A stretch of 64,000 bases of DNA from RHLJ01 sp965222205 (GCA_965222205.1 OZ244932.1:2356001-2420000); one strand, 5' to 3'; numbered from the stretch's first letter, positions 1 to 10,355 are shown. The notes: generated by a model not told the origin, from the sequence alone. Numbers and translations: made by a program.

Positions 1-447
1 GAACCCTTTTTATACTCTTTCCTTGATAGTGATTTAAATCAAATGTACAAATCAGAAACGTTATCAGGAACGCTACTCGCATTTTTCTCTATCCTCGCTA
101 TCATTATTGCATGTGTCGGACTGTTTGGGCTGGCTGCTTATATGGCCTATCAAAGAACTAAAGAGATTGGCGTAAGAAAAGTACTTGGAGCTTCTATACC
201 GGGTATCATTGTTCTTCTTTCTAAAGATTTCACGAAACTGGTTGGAATATCATTTTTTCTTGCAGTCCCGGTTTCCTGGTATTTGATGAATAGTTGGCTG
301 GATAATTTCGCCTATCAAACTGAGCTTTCGATATGGACTTTCATTCTATCGGGTGTGCTTGCTCTTGGGGTGGCGCTGGTAACGGTAAGCTGGCAATCCA
401 TCAAAGCGGCGCTTACCAATCCTGTTGATAGCTTGAAGACGGAATGA
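1..447 (+). CDS. FtsX-like ABC transporter permease, C-terminal fragment (cut by window edge)
   Basis: The reading frame is open from base 1, so this is the last 148 residues of a permease whose start lies outside the window. It holds the final FtsX unit: a membrane helix (IIACVGLFGLAAYMAY), the cytoplasmic coupling segment with KEIGVRKVLGAS, then two more membrane helices and the terminal NPVDSLKTE. Such permeases sit in the inner membrane and work with a separate ATPase as MacB/LolCE-type mechanotransmitters (family knowledge). The next permease starts 4 bases after the stop and ends in the same nine residues, suggesting a duplication or gene conversion. Substrate unknown. Confidence 0.93.
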   Translation, partial: EPFLYSFLDSDLNQMYKSETLSGTLLAFFSILAIIIACVGLFGLAAYMAYQRTKEIGVRKVLGASIPGIIVLLSKDFTKLVGISFFLAVPVSWYLMNSWLDNFAYQTELSIWTFILSGVLALGVALVTVSWQSIKAALTNPVDSLKTE

Positions 448-451
448 CAAA

Positions 452-2824
452 ATGTTCAAAAATTATTTTAAAATCGCATGGAGGAATTTTCTAAAGAATA
501 AATCCTTCTCTCTCATAAACACCATTGGATTATCCATTGCGCTTAGTACATTTTTTGTAATCTCACTCTTTATTTATGATGAATGGAGTTATGATCGATA
601 TCATGAAGATTCGGATCAGCTTTATCGGGTGTACCAAACCTTCAATAAAGACAGCATCAATACTGAGATGCTTTACACCCCATTTGTACTTCGTCCTATT
701 CTCTTAAATGAGGTCCCAAATATTGAAGAGGCTTTCCGCATCAATTCAATTTTCACAGAAAATATTGTCGAAGCTTCCGGAAATAGATTTATTGAGAAAG
801 ATTTATATGCCGTTGATCCAAGTATTTTTGAAGTATTCAGCTATTCTATTAAAAGCGGTGACCCATCAACTTTCTTAAATGAACCTTTTACGGTGGTTAT
901 TACTGAGTCTGTTGGTAAGAAGTATTTCGGAGAGGAAACGGCTCTTGGTAAAACCATTTCAATTGAAACATGGGATGTTCATGATTATGAAGTCACTGGT
1001 GTCGTAAAGGATTTACCAGCCAATACACATTTTCATTTCGATATTCTCACTTCGAACGAGACATATATTCAAATTCGACCTAATTTTGAAGATAGAACTA
1101 CAAGTTGGAATCATAACGGATCTATAACCTATTTAAAGCTTAATGAAAATAGTTCACTTAAAGAAATAGAAGCTAGTTTTGATGATATCATTTCTAAAAA
1201 CAGAGGCGAATGGGCTCAATACTTCTCAATGAAGTTACAACCTGTTACAGATATACATTTGACATCTAATTTTGAGCAGGAACTTGAAGCAAATAGTGAC
1301 AAAAGATATCTGTATATATTCGGTTCAGTTGCTTTATTAATCTTGGTTGTAGCCTGTATTAACTACATAAATCTTTCGACGGCGACTAGTACTGACCGTG
1401 CTATGGAAGTTGGGGTCCGAAAAACGTTTGGAGTCGTGCAATTTCAAATAGTATTTCAGTTTCTGATTGAGGCCTTCATTATATGTTTGAGTGGTGTATT
1501 ACTTGCTGTTTTAAGTACCGAGCTTATACTTCCTTATTTCAATAATATAGTAGACAAAAAACTTCTTCTTCCTTATTCATCAATTAGATTCTGGGGTCTG
1601 ACACTTGGTTTTTCAATTTTGATTAGCTTCATAGCCGGTATATATCCTTCTATATATTTATCCAGAATCAAACCCATAAAAATTGTCACCCATCAAACCA
1701 GTGGGAAAAACAAATCACTATTAAGAAACGGGTTAATAATTTTCCAGTTTACTGCTGCTGTGATTCTGATTGTAAGCACAATCGTTATCAAAGATCAGTT
1801 AGGCTTTATCCAGAACAAAAAGCTGGGCTTTGAGAGTGAGAAAGTACTGTTGATAGATAGTGAAGGATTAGAAAGTAGTTCTGCATTCAAAGATGAATTA
1901 TTGAAAATTTCTTCTGTAAATAATGTAACCAGTAGTAACCAAAAGCTTCCAGCAGGACAAGAATCTAGATCATTTATTTACCCAACAGGCTCCCCTAGCA
2001 CTTACACAAATCTCATTATGGGAGGTAGAAATTTTACTGAGACACTAGACCTAGAACTATTAGCAGGTAATGACTTAGATAAATATTTCACTCCAAACGA
2101 ACTAGATTATTTACCAATTCTTATTAATGAAGCATTAGTTAAGAAATATGGTTGGGAAGAAAATCCTCTAGGCAAAACTTTTGAAGGTTTTGAACCCCAG
2201 CCTAAAGTGGTTGGTGTGCTTGCAGATTTTCATTACAAATCAGCCAAACAGGAAATAGAGCCTTTAATATTGCGACCTGGTAGTTCTACTAGAAATACTT
2301 ATATCAATATTGAAACTAAAGACATTCGACGAACTTTAGATGAAATAGAAAAAGCCTGGAAAAAAGTGGGACCCCAAACCCCCTTTATATACTCATTTAT
2401 TGATGATGAATATCAGGCTAAGTTCAATGCGGAAGAGAAGCTCGCTAGTATTTTTAGTTTTTTTACCATACTTGCAATCCTTATTAGTTGTGTAGGTTTG
2501 TTTGGACTTACTGCTTTTACAGCCGAGCGCAAAACTAAAGAAATTGGAATCAGAAAAGTGCTCGGTGCTGGTATTCAGGATATTTTGAAACTTCTCTCGA
2601 AAGATTTTTTATTACTCATCCTTGCAGGCTTTATAATTGCAGTTCCAATTACATGGTATTTAATGAATAAGTGGCTGGCTGATTACGCCTACAGAATTGA
2701 AATAAGCAGTACTGTATTTTTAATTTCAGGAGGTCTGATTTTGGTAATAACCTTAGTAACTATCAGCTGGCAATCCATCAAAGCGGCACTTACTAATCCC
2801 GTTGACAGCTTAAAGACGGAATAG
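452..2824 (+). CDS. FtsX-like ABC transporter permease (double MacB_PCD/FtsX)
   Basis: A 790-aa inner-membrane permease. One helix near residues 20-43 is followed by a large periplasmic MacB-type domain (about 60-280), three helices (about 290-400), a second anchoring helix (about 430-450), a second periplasmic domain and three final helices, giving eight helices in all. The two cytoplasmic coupling motifs are visible: a degenerate EVGVRKTFGV in the first FtsX unit and KEIGIRKVLGAG in the second. It carries no ATPase domain, so it must use a partner such as the ATP-binding protein at 20.0-20.7 kb. The C-terminus nearly repeats that of the upstream fragment. A 70-nt spacer with a hairpin separates it from the next permease. 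Substrate not inferable. Confidence 0.95.
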   Translation: MFKNYFKIAWRNFLKNKSFSLINTIGLSIALSTFFVISLFIYDEWSYDRYHEDSDQLYRVYQTFNKDSINTEMLYTPFVLRPILLNEVPNIEEAFRINSIFTENIVEASGNRFIEKDLYAVDPSIFEVFSYSIKSGDPSTFLNEPFTVVITESVGKKYFGEETALGKTISIETWDVHDYEVTGVVKDLPANTHFHFDILTSNETYIQIRPNFEDRTTSWNHNGSITYLKLNENSSLKEIEASFDDIISKNRGEWAQYFSMKLQPVTDIHLTSNFEQELEANSDKRYLYIFGSVALLILVVACINYINLSTATSTDRAMEVGVRKTFGVVQFQIVFQFLIEAFIICLSGVLLAVLSTELILPYFNNIVDKKLLLPYSSIRFWGLTLGFSILISFIAGIYPSIYLSRIKPIKIVTHQTSGKNKSLLRNGLIIFQFTAAVILIVSTIVIKDQLGFIQNKKLGFESEKVLLIDSEGLESSSAFKDELLKISSVNNVTSSNQKLPAGQESRSFIYPTGSPSTYTNLIMGGRNFTETLDLELLAGNDLDKYFTPNELDYLPILINEALVKKYGWEENPLGKTFEGFEPQPKVVGVLADFHYKSAKQEIEPLILRPGSSTRNTYINIETKDIRRTLDEIEKAWKKVGPQTPFIYSFIDDEYQAKFNAEEKLASIFSFFTILAILISCVGLFGLTAFTAERKTKEIGIRKVLGAGIQDILKLLSKDFLLLILAGFIIAVPITWYLMNKWLADYAYRIEISSTVFLISGGLILVITLVTISWQSIKAALTNPVDSLKTE

Positions 2825-2855
2825 TTCGATTCTTAATGTAACCAAGAACTTATTC

Positions 2856-2892
2856 CTTCGTGTTATGTTTAGACCTTAACACGAAGATTTTT
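2856..2892 (+). terminator. Terminator-like hairpin inside the permease array
   Basis: Perfect 10-bp arms CTTCGTGTTA (2856-2865) and TAACACGAAG (2877-2886) with an 11-nt loop, followed at once by ATTTTT. It lies between two same-strand permeases, and the next ATG is at 2895, only 8 nt after the stem. The form is that of an intrinsic terminator or attenuator; it could also only stabilise an mRNA end. Confidence 0.5.
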
Positions 2893-2894
2893 CT

Positions 2895-5249
2895 ATGTTA
2901 AAAAACTATTTAAAAACGGCGTTTCGGGGATTCAAGCGTCAAAAAAGTTCTTTCCTCATCAATTTAGCTGGTCTGTCCATCGGTCTAGCCTGCAGCTTTC
3001 TTATTTTCCTATGGGTTATGGATGAGATGCAAATGAATCAATACCATGAAGATATTGACCGTATTGTTCAAATCATGGAATACCAGTATGCAAGTGATCA
3101 GATCACTACAACCTACTCAACACCTGGAATTCTCTCGCGAACCATTAAAGAGGAATTCCCTGAATTTGAGTATGCTTCTAATTACACCTGGAATAGTGAC
3201 CGCTTGTTCTCAAAAGACAATCAAACCTTTTATGAAAATGTCGTTGATGTTGAAAATGATTTCTTTAAAATTTTAAGCATTGATTTGATTTATGGAAACA
3301 GGGATGAATTACTCACTCAACCAAATACGGTTGTTATCTCGCAGGGAATGGCTGAGAAATATTTTGGAGAAATAAATCCTGTAGGAGAGTCAATTACTTA
3401 CAATAATAGTACTGAACTCACTATAACAGGAGTTTTCAATGAAATGCCCGATAACTCAACTTTTCAGTTTGATGCACTTTTAAACTACGATGACTGGCTG
3501 GAAGATAACGATTGGGCGAACCAGTGGCATAATAATGGACCATTTTCTATCGCTAAATTAACTCCTGGAGTTGACCACAACGAACTGAATACAAAAATTA
3601 ACGGCTATTTAAAGACCAAAAATGAAGAGTCTCTTCATGAACTTTTTGTATATCCATTTTCTAAGCTCTATTTGTATGGTCAATTTGAAAATAAAGAAGT
3701 GATTGGAGGAAGAATTGACTATGTACGACTTTTCATTATAGTAGCAATTTTTGTTCTTTTGATTGCCTGTATCAACTTTATGAATCTGAGTACTGCGAAA
3801 GCAACTAAACGTTCTAAAGAAGTTGGAATCCGAAAATCAATAGGGGCAAGTCACGGTTCTTTGATAGGTCAGTTTATCGGCGAATCGATGATTATCAGTT
3901 TCTTTGCTCTTTTCCTGTCTATACTACTTATAGAATTAAGCCTACCGATATTCAATAATATTACCGACAAAGCAATCTCTGTCGACTATTCTAATCCACT
4001 CCTGCTATCTCTCTTCTTTGGCACTGCGTTTATAACAGGCTTGGTATCCGGAAGTTATCCTGCATTTTACCTTTCTTCCATTGAAGCTGTTAAGTCCTTG
4101 AAAGGTTCTCTTAAGTCCTCTACTAAAGAAGTTTTTGCAAGAAAAGGTTTGGTAATTTTCCAATTCAGCCTTTCTATTATTCTGATTATCTCAACGATTA
4201 TAATCTATAGGCAAATTCAATTTACTCAGCAGAAAAATCTGGGATATAACAAAGAGAATCTTGTATTCTTTACCGTTGAAGATGAAATTTATGACCGTTG
4301 GGATACTTTCAAAGAACAATTGGAAACTGTGCCCGGAGTCATTAGCGTATCCCGAAGCAGCTCTACTTTTCTTGGAAGAAACTCAAATACCTTTGGAGTT
4401 GATTGGCAAACTAAAGATCCTGAAACAAGAATCAGATTCGAGAATGTTACTTCCGATTACGAACTCATAGAGACGATGGGTTTTGAAATTGTAGAAGGCA
4501 GATCATTTTCAGAAGATTTTGGAGTCGATTCTTCTAAAATCATTTTCAATCAGGCTGCCATAGAAGTTATGGGAATGGATCAACCTATTGGTAAAGTGAT
4601 TACACTTTGGGATGAATATGAGTTGGAGATTATAGGCGTTGTTAAAGATTTCAATTTTCAGAGTTTGAGAAATGAAGTTGAGCCTCTTTTCTTCCGCCTG
4701 AGACCGGGTAACGGTTGGCGGGGATATGTCCGGGTAGAATCTTCAAATATAACTTCGACAATTTCTGATATTGAAGATGTTTATAAATCATTCAATGCAA
4801 ATTATCCCTTTGAATATAATTTCATGGATGAACAATATGCGACACTTTATCGAAGTGAAATACGCATCGGTGAATTAGCTAAGTATTTCTCCATCTTTGC
4901 TATTCTGATTTCCTGTTTAGGGTTATTCGGCCTTTCGGCATTTACTGCTGAGCAACGATCGAAAGAGATTGGAGTGCGTAAAGTACTTGGAGCCACGGTT
5001 CGAAGTCTGGTTCTTCTGCTTTCCGGAGATTTTACTAAACTAGTACTGGCTTCTATAGTAATATCTATTCCCGTATCATGGTATTTGATGAATCAATGGA
5101 TAGATGATTTTGCTTATAGCTCCGGAATTGAATGGTGGGTATTTGGAGTAGCTGGGATTTGTGCTCTTATCATTGCATGGTTAACAGTAAGCTGGCAATC
5201 TGTTAAAGCTGCACTAATGAATCCGGTTAAAAGTTTGAAGAGCGAATAG
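2895..5249 (+). CDS. FtsX-like ABC transporter permease, tandem duplicate copy A
   Basis: 784 aa with the same eight-helix, two-periplasmic-domain layout as its neighbours. Coupling motifs are KEVGIRKSIGASHGS in the first FtsX unit and KEIGVRKVLGATVRS in the second; it ends NPVKSLKSE. It is strikingly similar along its whole length to the next gene (for example both have FPEFEY, RLFSKDN, YGNRDELLTQPNTVV and TFLGRNSNT), so the two are a recent tandem duplication (read by eye). Both genes are preceded by exactly 70 nt of spacer ending in related sequence, so the duplicated unit is about 2.43 kb. Start chosen at MLKNYLKTAFRGF, matching the N-termini of the other copies. Confidence 0.95.
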   Translation: MLKNYLKTAFRGFKRQKSSFLINLAGLSIGLACSFLIFLWVMDEMQMNQYHEDIDRIVQIMEYQYASDQITTTYSTPGILSRTIKEEFPEFEYASNYTWNSDRLFSKDNQTFYENVVDVENDFFKILSIDLIYGNRDELLTQPNTVVISQGMAEKYFGEINPVGESITYNNSTELTITGVFNEMPDNSTFQFDALLNYDDWLEDNDWANQWHNNGPFSIAKLTPGVDHNELNTKINGYLKTKNEESLHELFVYPFSKLYLYGQFENKEVIGGRIDYVRLFIIVAIFVLLIACINFMNLSTAKATKRSKEVGIRKSIGASHGSLIGQFIGESMIISFFALFLSILLIELSLPIFNNITDKAISVDYSNPLLLSLFFGTAFITGLVSGSYPAFYLSSIEAVKSLKGSLKSSTKEVFARKGLVIFQFSLSIILIISTIIIYRQIQFTQQKNLGYNKENLVFFTVEDEIYDRWDTFKEQLETVPGVISVSRSSSTFLGRNSNTFGVDWQTKDPETRIRFENVTSDYELIETMGFEIVEGRSFSEDFGVDSSKIIFNQAAIEVMGMDQPIGKVITLWDEYELEIIGVVKDFNFQSLRNEVEPLFFRLRPGNGWRGYVRVESSNITSTISDIEDVYKSFNANYPFEYNFMDEQYATLYRSEIRIGELAKYFSIFAILISCLGLFGLSAFTAEQRSKEIGVRKVLGATVRSLVLLLSGDFTKLVLASIVISIPVSWYLMNQWIDDFAYSSGIEWWVFGVAGICALIIAWLTVSWQSVKAALMNPVKSLKSE

Positions 5250-5319
5250 ATTTTCTTTTTTATGAAACTCAACTACTTTTTCACCGTGAGAAGCTTAGAA
5301 ACTAACACAAAGATATTTT

Positions 5320-7683
5320 ATGCTTAGAAACTATTTAAAGACCGCGTTTCGGGGATTCAGACGTCAAAAAAGTTCTTTTTTTATCAATTTAGCAGGACTT
5401 TCTATTGGTTTGACCTGCAGCTTTCTCATTTTTTTGTGGGTAATCGATGAGATGAATATGGATCAGTATCACGCTGATTCAGATCGGATCGTGCAAATTA
5501 TGGAGTTTCAGGAGTACTCGGACGAGACCTTTGCTACTCTCTCCACTCCCGGAATCATAGCACGAAATATTAAGGAGGAGTTTCCGGAGTTTGAGTATGC
5601 AGCAAATTACACATGGAATTCAGATCGGTTATTCTCTAAAGACAATCTGAACTATTATGAAAATGGGCTCGACGTAGAAAACGATTTTTTCAAGATTCTG
5701 AGCATTGACTTAATTTATGGAAATCGGGATGAACTTTTAACGCAGCCAAATACCGTTGTTCTTTCTGAAGAGACTGCTAAGAAATATTTCGGTGAAGCTA
5801 ATCCCGTAGGGCAAGCTATTACTTACAACAATACTACCGAGTTGATGGTAACAGGTGTATTCAGAAAAATGCCCGGCAACTCAACTTTTCAGTTTGATGT
5901 ATTACTTAATTACGATGACTGGCTGGAGACCAACGAATGGGCGCTGGATTGGGGCAATAATGGGCCCAGGGCTTTAGCGAAACTTGTTTCAGGTTCCAAT
6001 CAGCAGGAATTGAATTCTAAAATTGTAAATTACATAAAAGAAAAAGACGAAGAGGGTGATTCAAATATAGAGGTATTTGTATACCCTTTTGCACAACGTT
6101 ATTTGTATGGTCAATTTGAGAATAAAGTGCAGTCCGGAGGCCGTATTGAGTACGTTCGGTTATTTATTATTGTAGCAATTTTTGTGCTTTTAATCGCTTG
6201 CATCAACTTTATGAACCTGAGTACAGCTAAAGCAACAAAACGAGCTAAAGAGGTTGGGATTCGAAAATCAATCGGGGCTAGTCAGGGTTCGTTAATTGGG
6301 CAATTTATTGGCGAATCCATGATCATTAGTTTTTTCTCCTTATTTATTTCAATCGTTATGGTTGAGTTGTTCCTTCCGGTATTTAATAATATTACCGGGA
6401 AAGAAATAGCAGTTGATTATTCGAATCCAATACTTCTCTCAATTTTTATTGGCACTGTATTGATCACTGGTTTGGTATCTGGTAGTTACCCTGCATTCTA
6501 TCTTTCATCTATTGAGGCTGTGAAGTCTTTGAAAGGTTCTATCAGATCTTCTTTTAAAGAGGTCTTTGCACGAAAAGGACTCGTTGTGTTCCAATTCAGT
6601 TTATCTGTTATTCTCATTATTTCAACTATTATCATCTACCGACAAATTCAGTTTACACAACAGAAAAATTTGGGATATAAAAAAGAAAACCTGGTGTTTT
6701 TTACTGTAGAGGATGAAATTTACGACAGATGGGAAACTTTTAAAGAACAAGTTGAAGGAATTCCGGGAGTACAACATGTATCAAGAAGTAGTTCTACTTT
6801 CCTCGGCAGGAATTCGAACACATCCGGTTTAGACTGGGAAGGTAAAGACCCTGATTCGCGAATTTTGTTTGAAAATGTTTTAGCTGACTATGACTTAAAG
6901 GAAACTATGGGATTTGAATTGGTTGATGGCCGATTTTTTTCAGAAGAGTTTGGTATTACAGATACCTCAAAAATCGTATTTAACGAAAGGGGAATTGAAG
7001 TAATGGGTCTTGAAGATCCTGTTGGAAAAGTAATCACCCTTTGGGATGACTACGAGATGGAAATAATCGGGGTAGTGAAAGATTTCAACTTCCAAAGCCT
7101 GAGAAGCGAAGTTGAACCGTTATTCTTCCGTTACAGAGAAAATTCAGGCTGGCGGGGATTTGTTCGTATCGAAAGTAGTAATATTACTTCTACTCTTTCA
7201 GCTCTTGAAGAAACCTACAAATCTTTTAATGCAAACTATCCATTCGAATATAACTTCATGGACGACCAATATGCTGCACTTTATCGCAGTGAGACGAGAA
7301 TCGGAGAGCTAGCTAAATATTTCTCCATCTTTGCCATACTTATTTCTTGTTTAGGTTTGTTCGGGCTTTCTGCCTTTACCGCCGAACAGCGATCGAAAGA
7401 AATTGGTGTTCGAAAAGTTTTGGGAGCTACCGTACGCAGTTTGGTACTTCTAATTTCAAAAGATTTCACCAAACTTGTCTTAATTTCAATCGCTATTTCT
7501 ATTCCGATATCCTGGTACTTAATGAGTATATGGATTGATGATTTTGCGTATAGCTCCGGAATCGAATGGTGGGTATTCTTTGCAGCAGGGATTTGTGCAT
7601 TGGTAATAGCATGGCTAACGGTAAGCTGGCAATCTATTAAAGCCGCACTTATGAATCCGGTTAAAAGTTTGAAGAGCGAATAG
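5320..7683 (+). CDS. FtsX-like ABC transporter permease, tandem duplicate copy B
   Basis: 787 aa, sister of the preceding gene. Most residues match by eye, with differences concentrated in the first periplasmic domain (about residues 60-260, including a short insertion around EGDSN), which would be the part meeting a substrate or partner. The FtsX cores KEVGIRKSIGASQGS and KEIGVRKVLGATVRS are almost unchanged. It ends NPVKSLKSE and is followed by the longest gap of the array (210 nt), so it may close a first transcription unit. Diversification of the periplasmic domain with a fixed membrane core is inferred, not tested. Confidence 0.95.
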   Translation: MLRNYLKTAFRGFRRQKSSFFINLAGLSIGLTCSFLIFLWVIDEMNMDQYHADSDRIVQIMEFQEYSDETFATLSTPGIIARNIKEEFPEFEYAANYTWNSDRLFSKDNLNYYENGLDVENDFFKILSIDLIYGNRDELLTQPNTVVLSEETAKKYFGEANPVGQAITYNNTTELMVTGVFRKMPGNSTFQFDVLLNYDDWLETNEWALDWGNNGPRALAKLVSGSNQQELNSKIVNYIKEKDEEGDSNIEVFVYPFAQRYLYGQFENKVQSGGRIEYVRLFIIVAIFVLLIACINFMNLSTAKATKRAKEVGIRKSIGASQGSLIGQFIGESMIISFFSLFISIVMVELFLPVFNNITGKEIAVDYSNPILLSIFIGTVLITGLVSGSYPAFYLSSIEAVKSLKGSIRSSFKEVFARKGLVVFQFSLSVILIISTIIIYRQIQFTQQKNLGYKKENLVFFTVEDEIYDRWETFKEQVEGIPGVQHVSRSSSTFLGRNSNTSGLDWEGKDPDSRILFENVLADYDLKETMGFELVDGRFFSEEFGITDTSKIVFNERGIEVMGLEDPVGKVITLWDDYEMEIIGVVKDFNFQSLRSEVEPLFFRYRENSGWRGFVRIESSNITSTLSALEETYKSFNANYPFEYNFMDDQYAALYRSETRIGELAKYFSIFAILISCLGLFGLSAFTAEQRSKEIGVRKVLGATVRSLVLLISKDFTKLVLISIAISIPISWYLMSIWIDDFAYSSGIEWWVFFAAGICALVIAWLTVSWQSIKAALMNPVKSLKSE

Positions 7684-7697
7684 ATTAGCTTCTAGTG

Positions 7698-7751
7698 AAT
7701 TAGCTGTTAGTAGTACGCTGAGCTTCTAACAGCTAACAGCTTGTAGCTAAT
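7698..7751. repeat. Quasi-palindrome of repeated 'AGCT(T)AACAG' words
   Basis: The 210-nt gap at 7684-7893 starts with nested inverted words: AGCTGTTAG (7702-7710) pairs with CTAACAGCT (7726-7734), and outer ATTAGCT/AGCTAAT words flank them. There is no T-run, so it is not a clear terminator. It resembles the other low-complexity palindromes found in many gaps of this window. Confidence 0.6.
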
Positions 7752-7781
7752 TTGTCCGTTAGCGTACACCCTCTGTATAAA
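7752..7781 (+). promoter_or_regulatory. Candidate promoter for the second half of the permease array
   Basis: TTGTCC (7752-7757), an 18-nt spacer and TATAAA (7776-7781) lie in the only long gap of the array, about 110 nt before the next start codon. The match is to the general sigma-70 pattern; primary promoters in this phylum usually differ (TTTG then TAnnTTTG), so this is weak. Confidence 0.25.
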
Positions 7782-7893
7782 ACCGAACATCTTTTCTTCT
7801 AAAATCAGTGCTTTTAAGCTTATTTAAGCTGTTTGGATAGTTTGGTATGATTGTTGGCATTATAACTGAGAATTCAAATAATCAGCTGATTCA

Positions 7894-10353
7894 ATGCTTA
7901 AAAACTATATCAAAATTGCGTTTCGGAACCTCTTCAAGAATAAAACCTATTCGGGTATAAATATTTTCGGGCTTTCTATTGGAGTGGCTTGTTGTTTGTT
8001 GATTCTACTCTATCTCACGAATGAATTTAGTTATGACAAATTCCACGAGAATTCTGACCAAATCTACAGAGCCTGGGTTCACGAAGACTATGGAGATGGC
8101 AGTATTTACTGGAATACAGTTACTCCTCTTCGTCTAAAAGAAACCATATCTGAAAATATCCCGGAGGCTGAAAGTATAGTCCGTAGATTCTTATACAATG
8201 ATATAGTAAAAACAGATGAACAAACGGATGGTTTTTCTGAGCCTATTCAGCTTGTAGATTCCGAGTTCTTTACTATGTTTGATTTTGAGTTATTGAAAGG
8301 AAACTCTGAATCTGTTTTTGCTCAAACATCAAATGTAGTTTTAACCCCTTCTTCTGCTGACCGATTTTTTGGAACTCAGGATGTAATTGGTAAAACATTG
8401 CTCATTACTATGAATGATCAACTTGAGCCTTTTACAGTATCAGGAATCATACAGGATTACCCTAATAATTCCAGTATTACTTACGAATTGCTTATTCCTT
8501 TTGAAAACGGCCGCAAAATATTTAGTGACGGAGCTTACACTGGTTGGTTTTCTGTTGTAGCCGAAACCTATGTTCAATTGGATGAAGAAGCAGATATTTC
8601 TATGACAAAGGGAAAGTTAGTTGCCATGATGCAGGAAATTTTTGGGGAAGAAGAATGGAACAGAAGTCAATACACCGTAGATCTTCAACCAATTACAGAT
8701 ATTAGATTAAATCCTGATGTGCCTGTTGGAATAGCCTCAGTAACTGATCCCACCTATCTATACATTCTTTTAGGAATTGCAGTACTTGTGCTTCTGATCG
8801 CCTGCGTAAACTTTATGACTCTTTCAATAAGTAGATCAACGAGTAGGGCAAAAGAAGTGGGTATACGTAAAACGATAGGCGCAGAGCGTTCTCATTTAAT
8901 GTATCAGTTTTGGGGAGAAGCTTTACTAATGACTGCTCTTGCTCTTAGTATTGGTCTGTTATTTTCTGAGCTATTACTCCCCTATTTCAATCAACTTTCA
9001 GGGGCTTCTCTTTCTTTAACTTTTTCACTTCAAACAGTTTCATTGTTCCTGGGATTAGCTGTCTTCATTAGCGTGATTGCAGGAATTTATCCTGCTTTAA
9101 TTCTCTCTGGATTTAAACCTATGGATGTTTTAAAAGGTAAAGTTCAGATAAGTGGTGACAAAAGTTTATTCAGAACCAGCATGGTTGTGTTCCAGTTTAC
9201 CCTTTCAATATTTCTTATAGCGAGTACAATAATCATAACAGATCAACTGGATTACATAAGGTCAAAAGACCTAGGTTTCCAAAAAGATCATGTAGTAATT
9301 GTTCAGATTGATGATAACGCAGACCGTGAAACTGGATTTACAGGATTGATGGAAAGAACCTCATCAAGAACAGATCTTCTTAAGTCACAGCTATCCTCTG
9401 TTCCCGATGTAGAACAGGTTTCTTTTTCGCTATATACACCCGCTCAATCAAGATGGATTTCGGCTGACTATAGAGATACTGAGGAAAAACTACATGCATT
9501 TAATATCAACCTAGTTGACGAAGCATATCCCGAAATGATGGGCTTCAGGTTTGTTGAAGGAAGAAGCTTTTCTGAAAATATAACTTCTGATGCTCGTCAG
9601 GCTATAATTGTTAATCAGGCTTTCGCTGATGATCATGGATGGACTGATCCATTAAATGCTCAACTCCCCAGCCCCGACTTTATTGATCATGAAATTATAG
9701 GCGTGGTTGAGAATTTTAATTACCAATCTTTACGAACAGAAGTAGAGCCTCTGGTAATGGTAATTGACCCCAGACTGTCTTTCTCTGGAGTAGATAACAT
9801 AGATATTTCGGCTGCATCTCCAAGAATATCTATTAAAATAAATTCAGAAAATGCACCTGCAACTCTCGCAGCAATAGAAAATGCATGGAATACAATAAGC
9901 CCCGGAGAACCTTTTGATCTTACTTTTTTGGACGATGCGGTAGACAGCCAATACCGGCAAGAAGAGCGTCTCAGTCAGATTGTAACCTTTGGCTCTACGT
10001 TCGCGATTATCATCGCCTGCCTCGGATTATTTGGACTGGCTTCGTTACTCGTGGTTCGAAAAACCAAAGAAATAGGAGTTAGAAAAGTGTTAGGCGCATC
10101 CTCTAGAGGTATAGTATTACTTGTAAATAAAGAGTTTACAAAACTGGTTTTAATTGCTTTTATAGTTGCCATTCCAATTACCTGGTTTGCCATGAACAGT
10201 TGGCTGGAAGGCTTTGCTTATCAAACAGAAATCAGTATCTGGACATTTATCATTGCCGGTTCTGCAAGCCTGCTTATCGCCTGGTTTTCGGTGGGGTATC
10301 AATCATTCAAAGCTACTACTATCAACCCTGTTGAAAGCCTAAAAGGAGAGTAA
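7894..10353 (+). CDS. FtsX-like ABC transporter permease
   Basis: 819 aa, the longest permease here. Starts MLKNYIKIAFRNLFKNKTYSGIN, with a first helix rich in C and L (GVACCLLILLYL). Coupling motifs are KEVGIRKTIGAERSH and KEIGVRKVLGASSRG; it ends NPVESLKGE. The extra length lies in the second periplasmic domain, which contains an insertion around VMVIDPRLSFSGVDNIDISA. It is first after the 210-nt gap and only 2 nt precede the next start, so from here to 20021 the permeases are tightly packed and probably translationally coupled. Confidence 0.95.
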   Translation: MLKNYIKIAFRNLFKNKTYSGINIFGLSIGVACCLLILLYLTNEFSYDKFHENSDQIYRAWVHEDYGDGSIYWNTVTPLRLKETISENIPEAESIVRRFLYNDIVKTDEQTDGFSEPIQLVDSEFFTMFDFELLKGNSESVFAQTSNVVLTPSSADRFFGTQDVIGKTLLITMNDQLEPFTVSGIIQDYPNNSSITYELLIPFENGRKIFSDGAYTGWFSVVAETYVQLDEEADISMTKGKLVAMMQEIFGEEEWNRSQYTVDLQPITDIRLNPDVPVGIASVTDPTYLYILLGIAVLVLLIACVNFMTLSISRSTSRAKEVGIRKTIGAERSHLMYQFWGEALLMTALALSIGLLFSELLLPYFNQLSGASLSLTFSLQTVSLFLGLAVFISVIAGIYPALILSGFKPMDVLKGKVQISGDKSLFRTSMVVFQFTLSIFLIASTIIITDQLDYIRSKDLGFQKDHVVIVQIDDNADRETGFTGLMERTSSRTDLLKSQLSSVPDVEQVSFSLYTPAQSRWISADYRDTEEKLHAFNINLVDEAYPEMMGFRFVEGRSFSENITSDARQAIIVNQAFADDHGWTDPLNAQLPSPDFIDHEIIGVVENFNYQSLRTEVEPLVMVIDPRLSFSGVDNIDISAASPRISIKINSENAPATLAAIENAWNTISPGEPFDLTFLDDAVDSQYRQEERLSQIVTFGSTFAIIIACLGLFGLASLLVVRKTKEIGVRKVLGASSRGIVLLVNKEFTKLVLIAFIVAIPITWFAMNSWLEGFAYQTEISIWTFIIAGSASLLIAWFSVGYQSFKATTINPVESLKGE

Positions 10354-10355
10354 GT

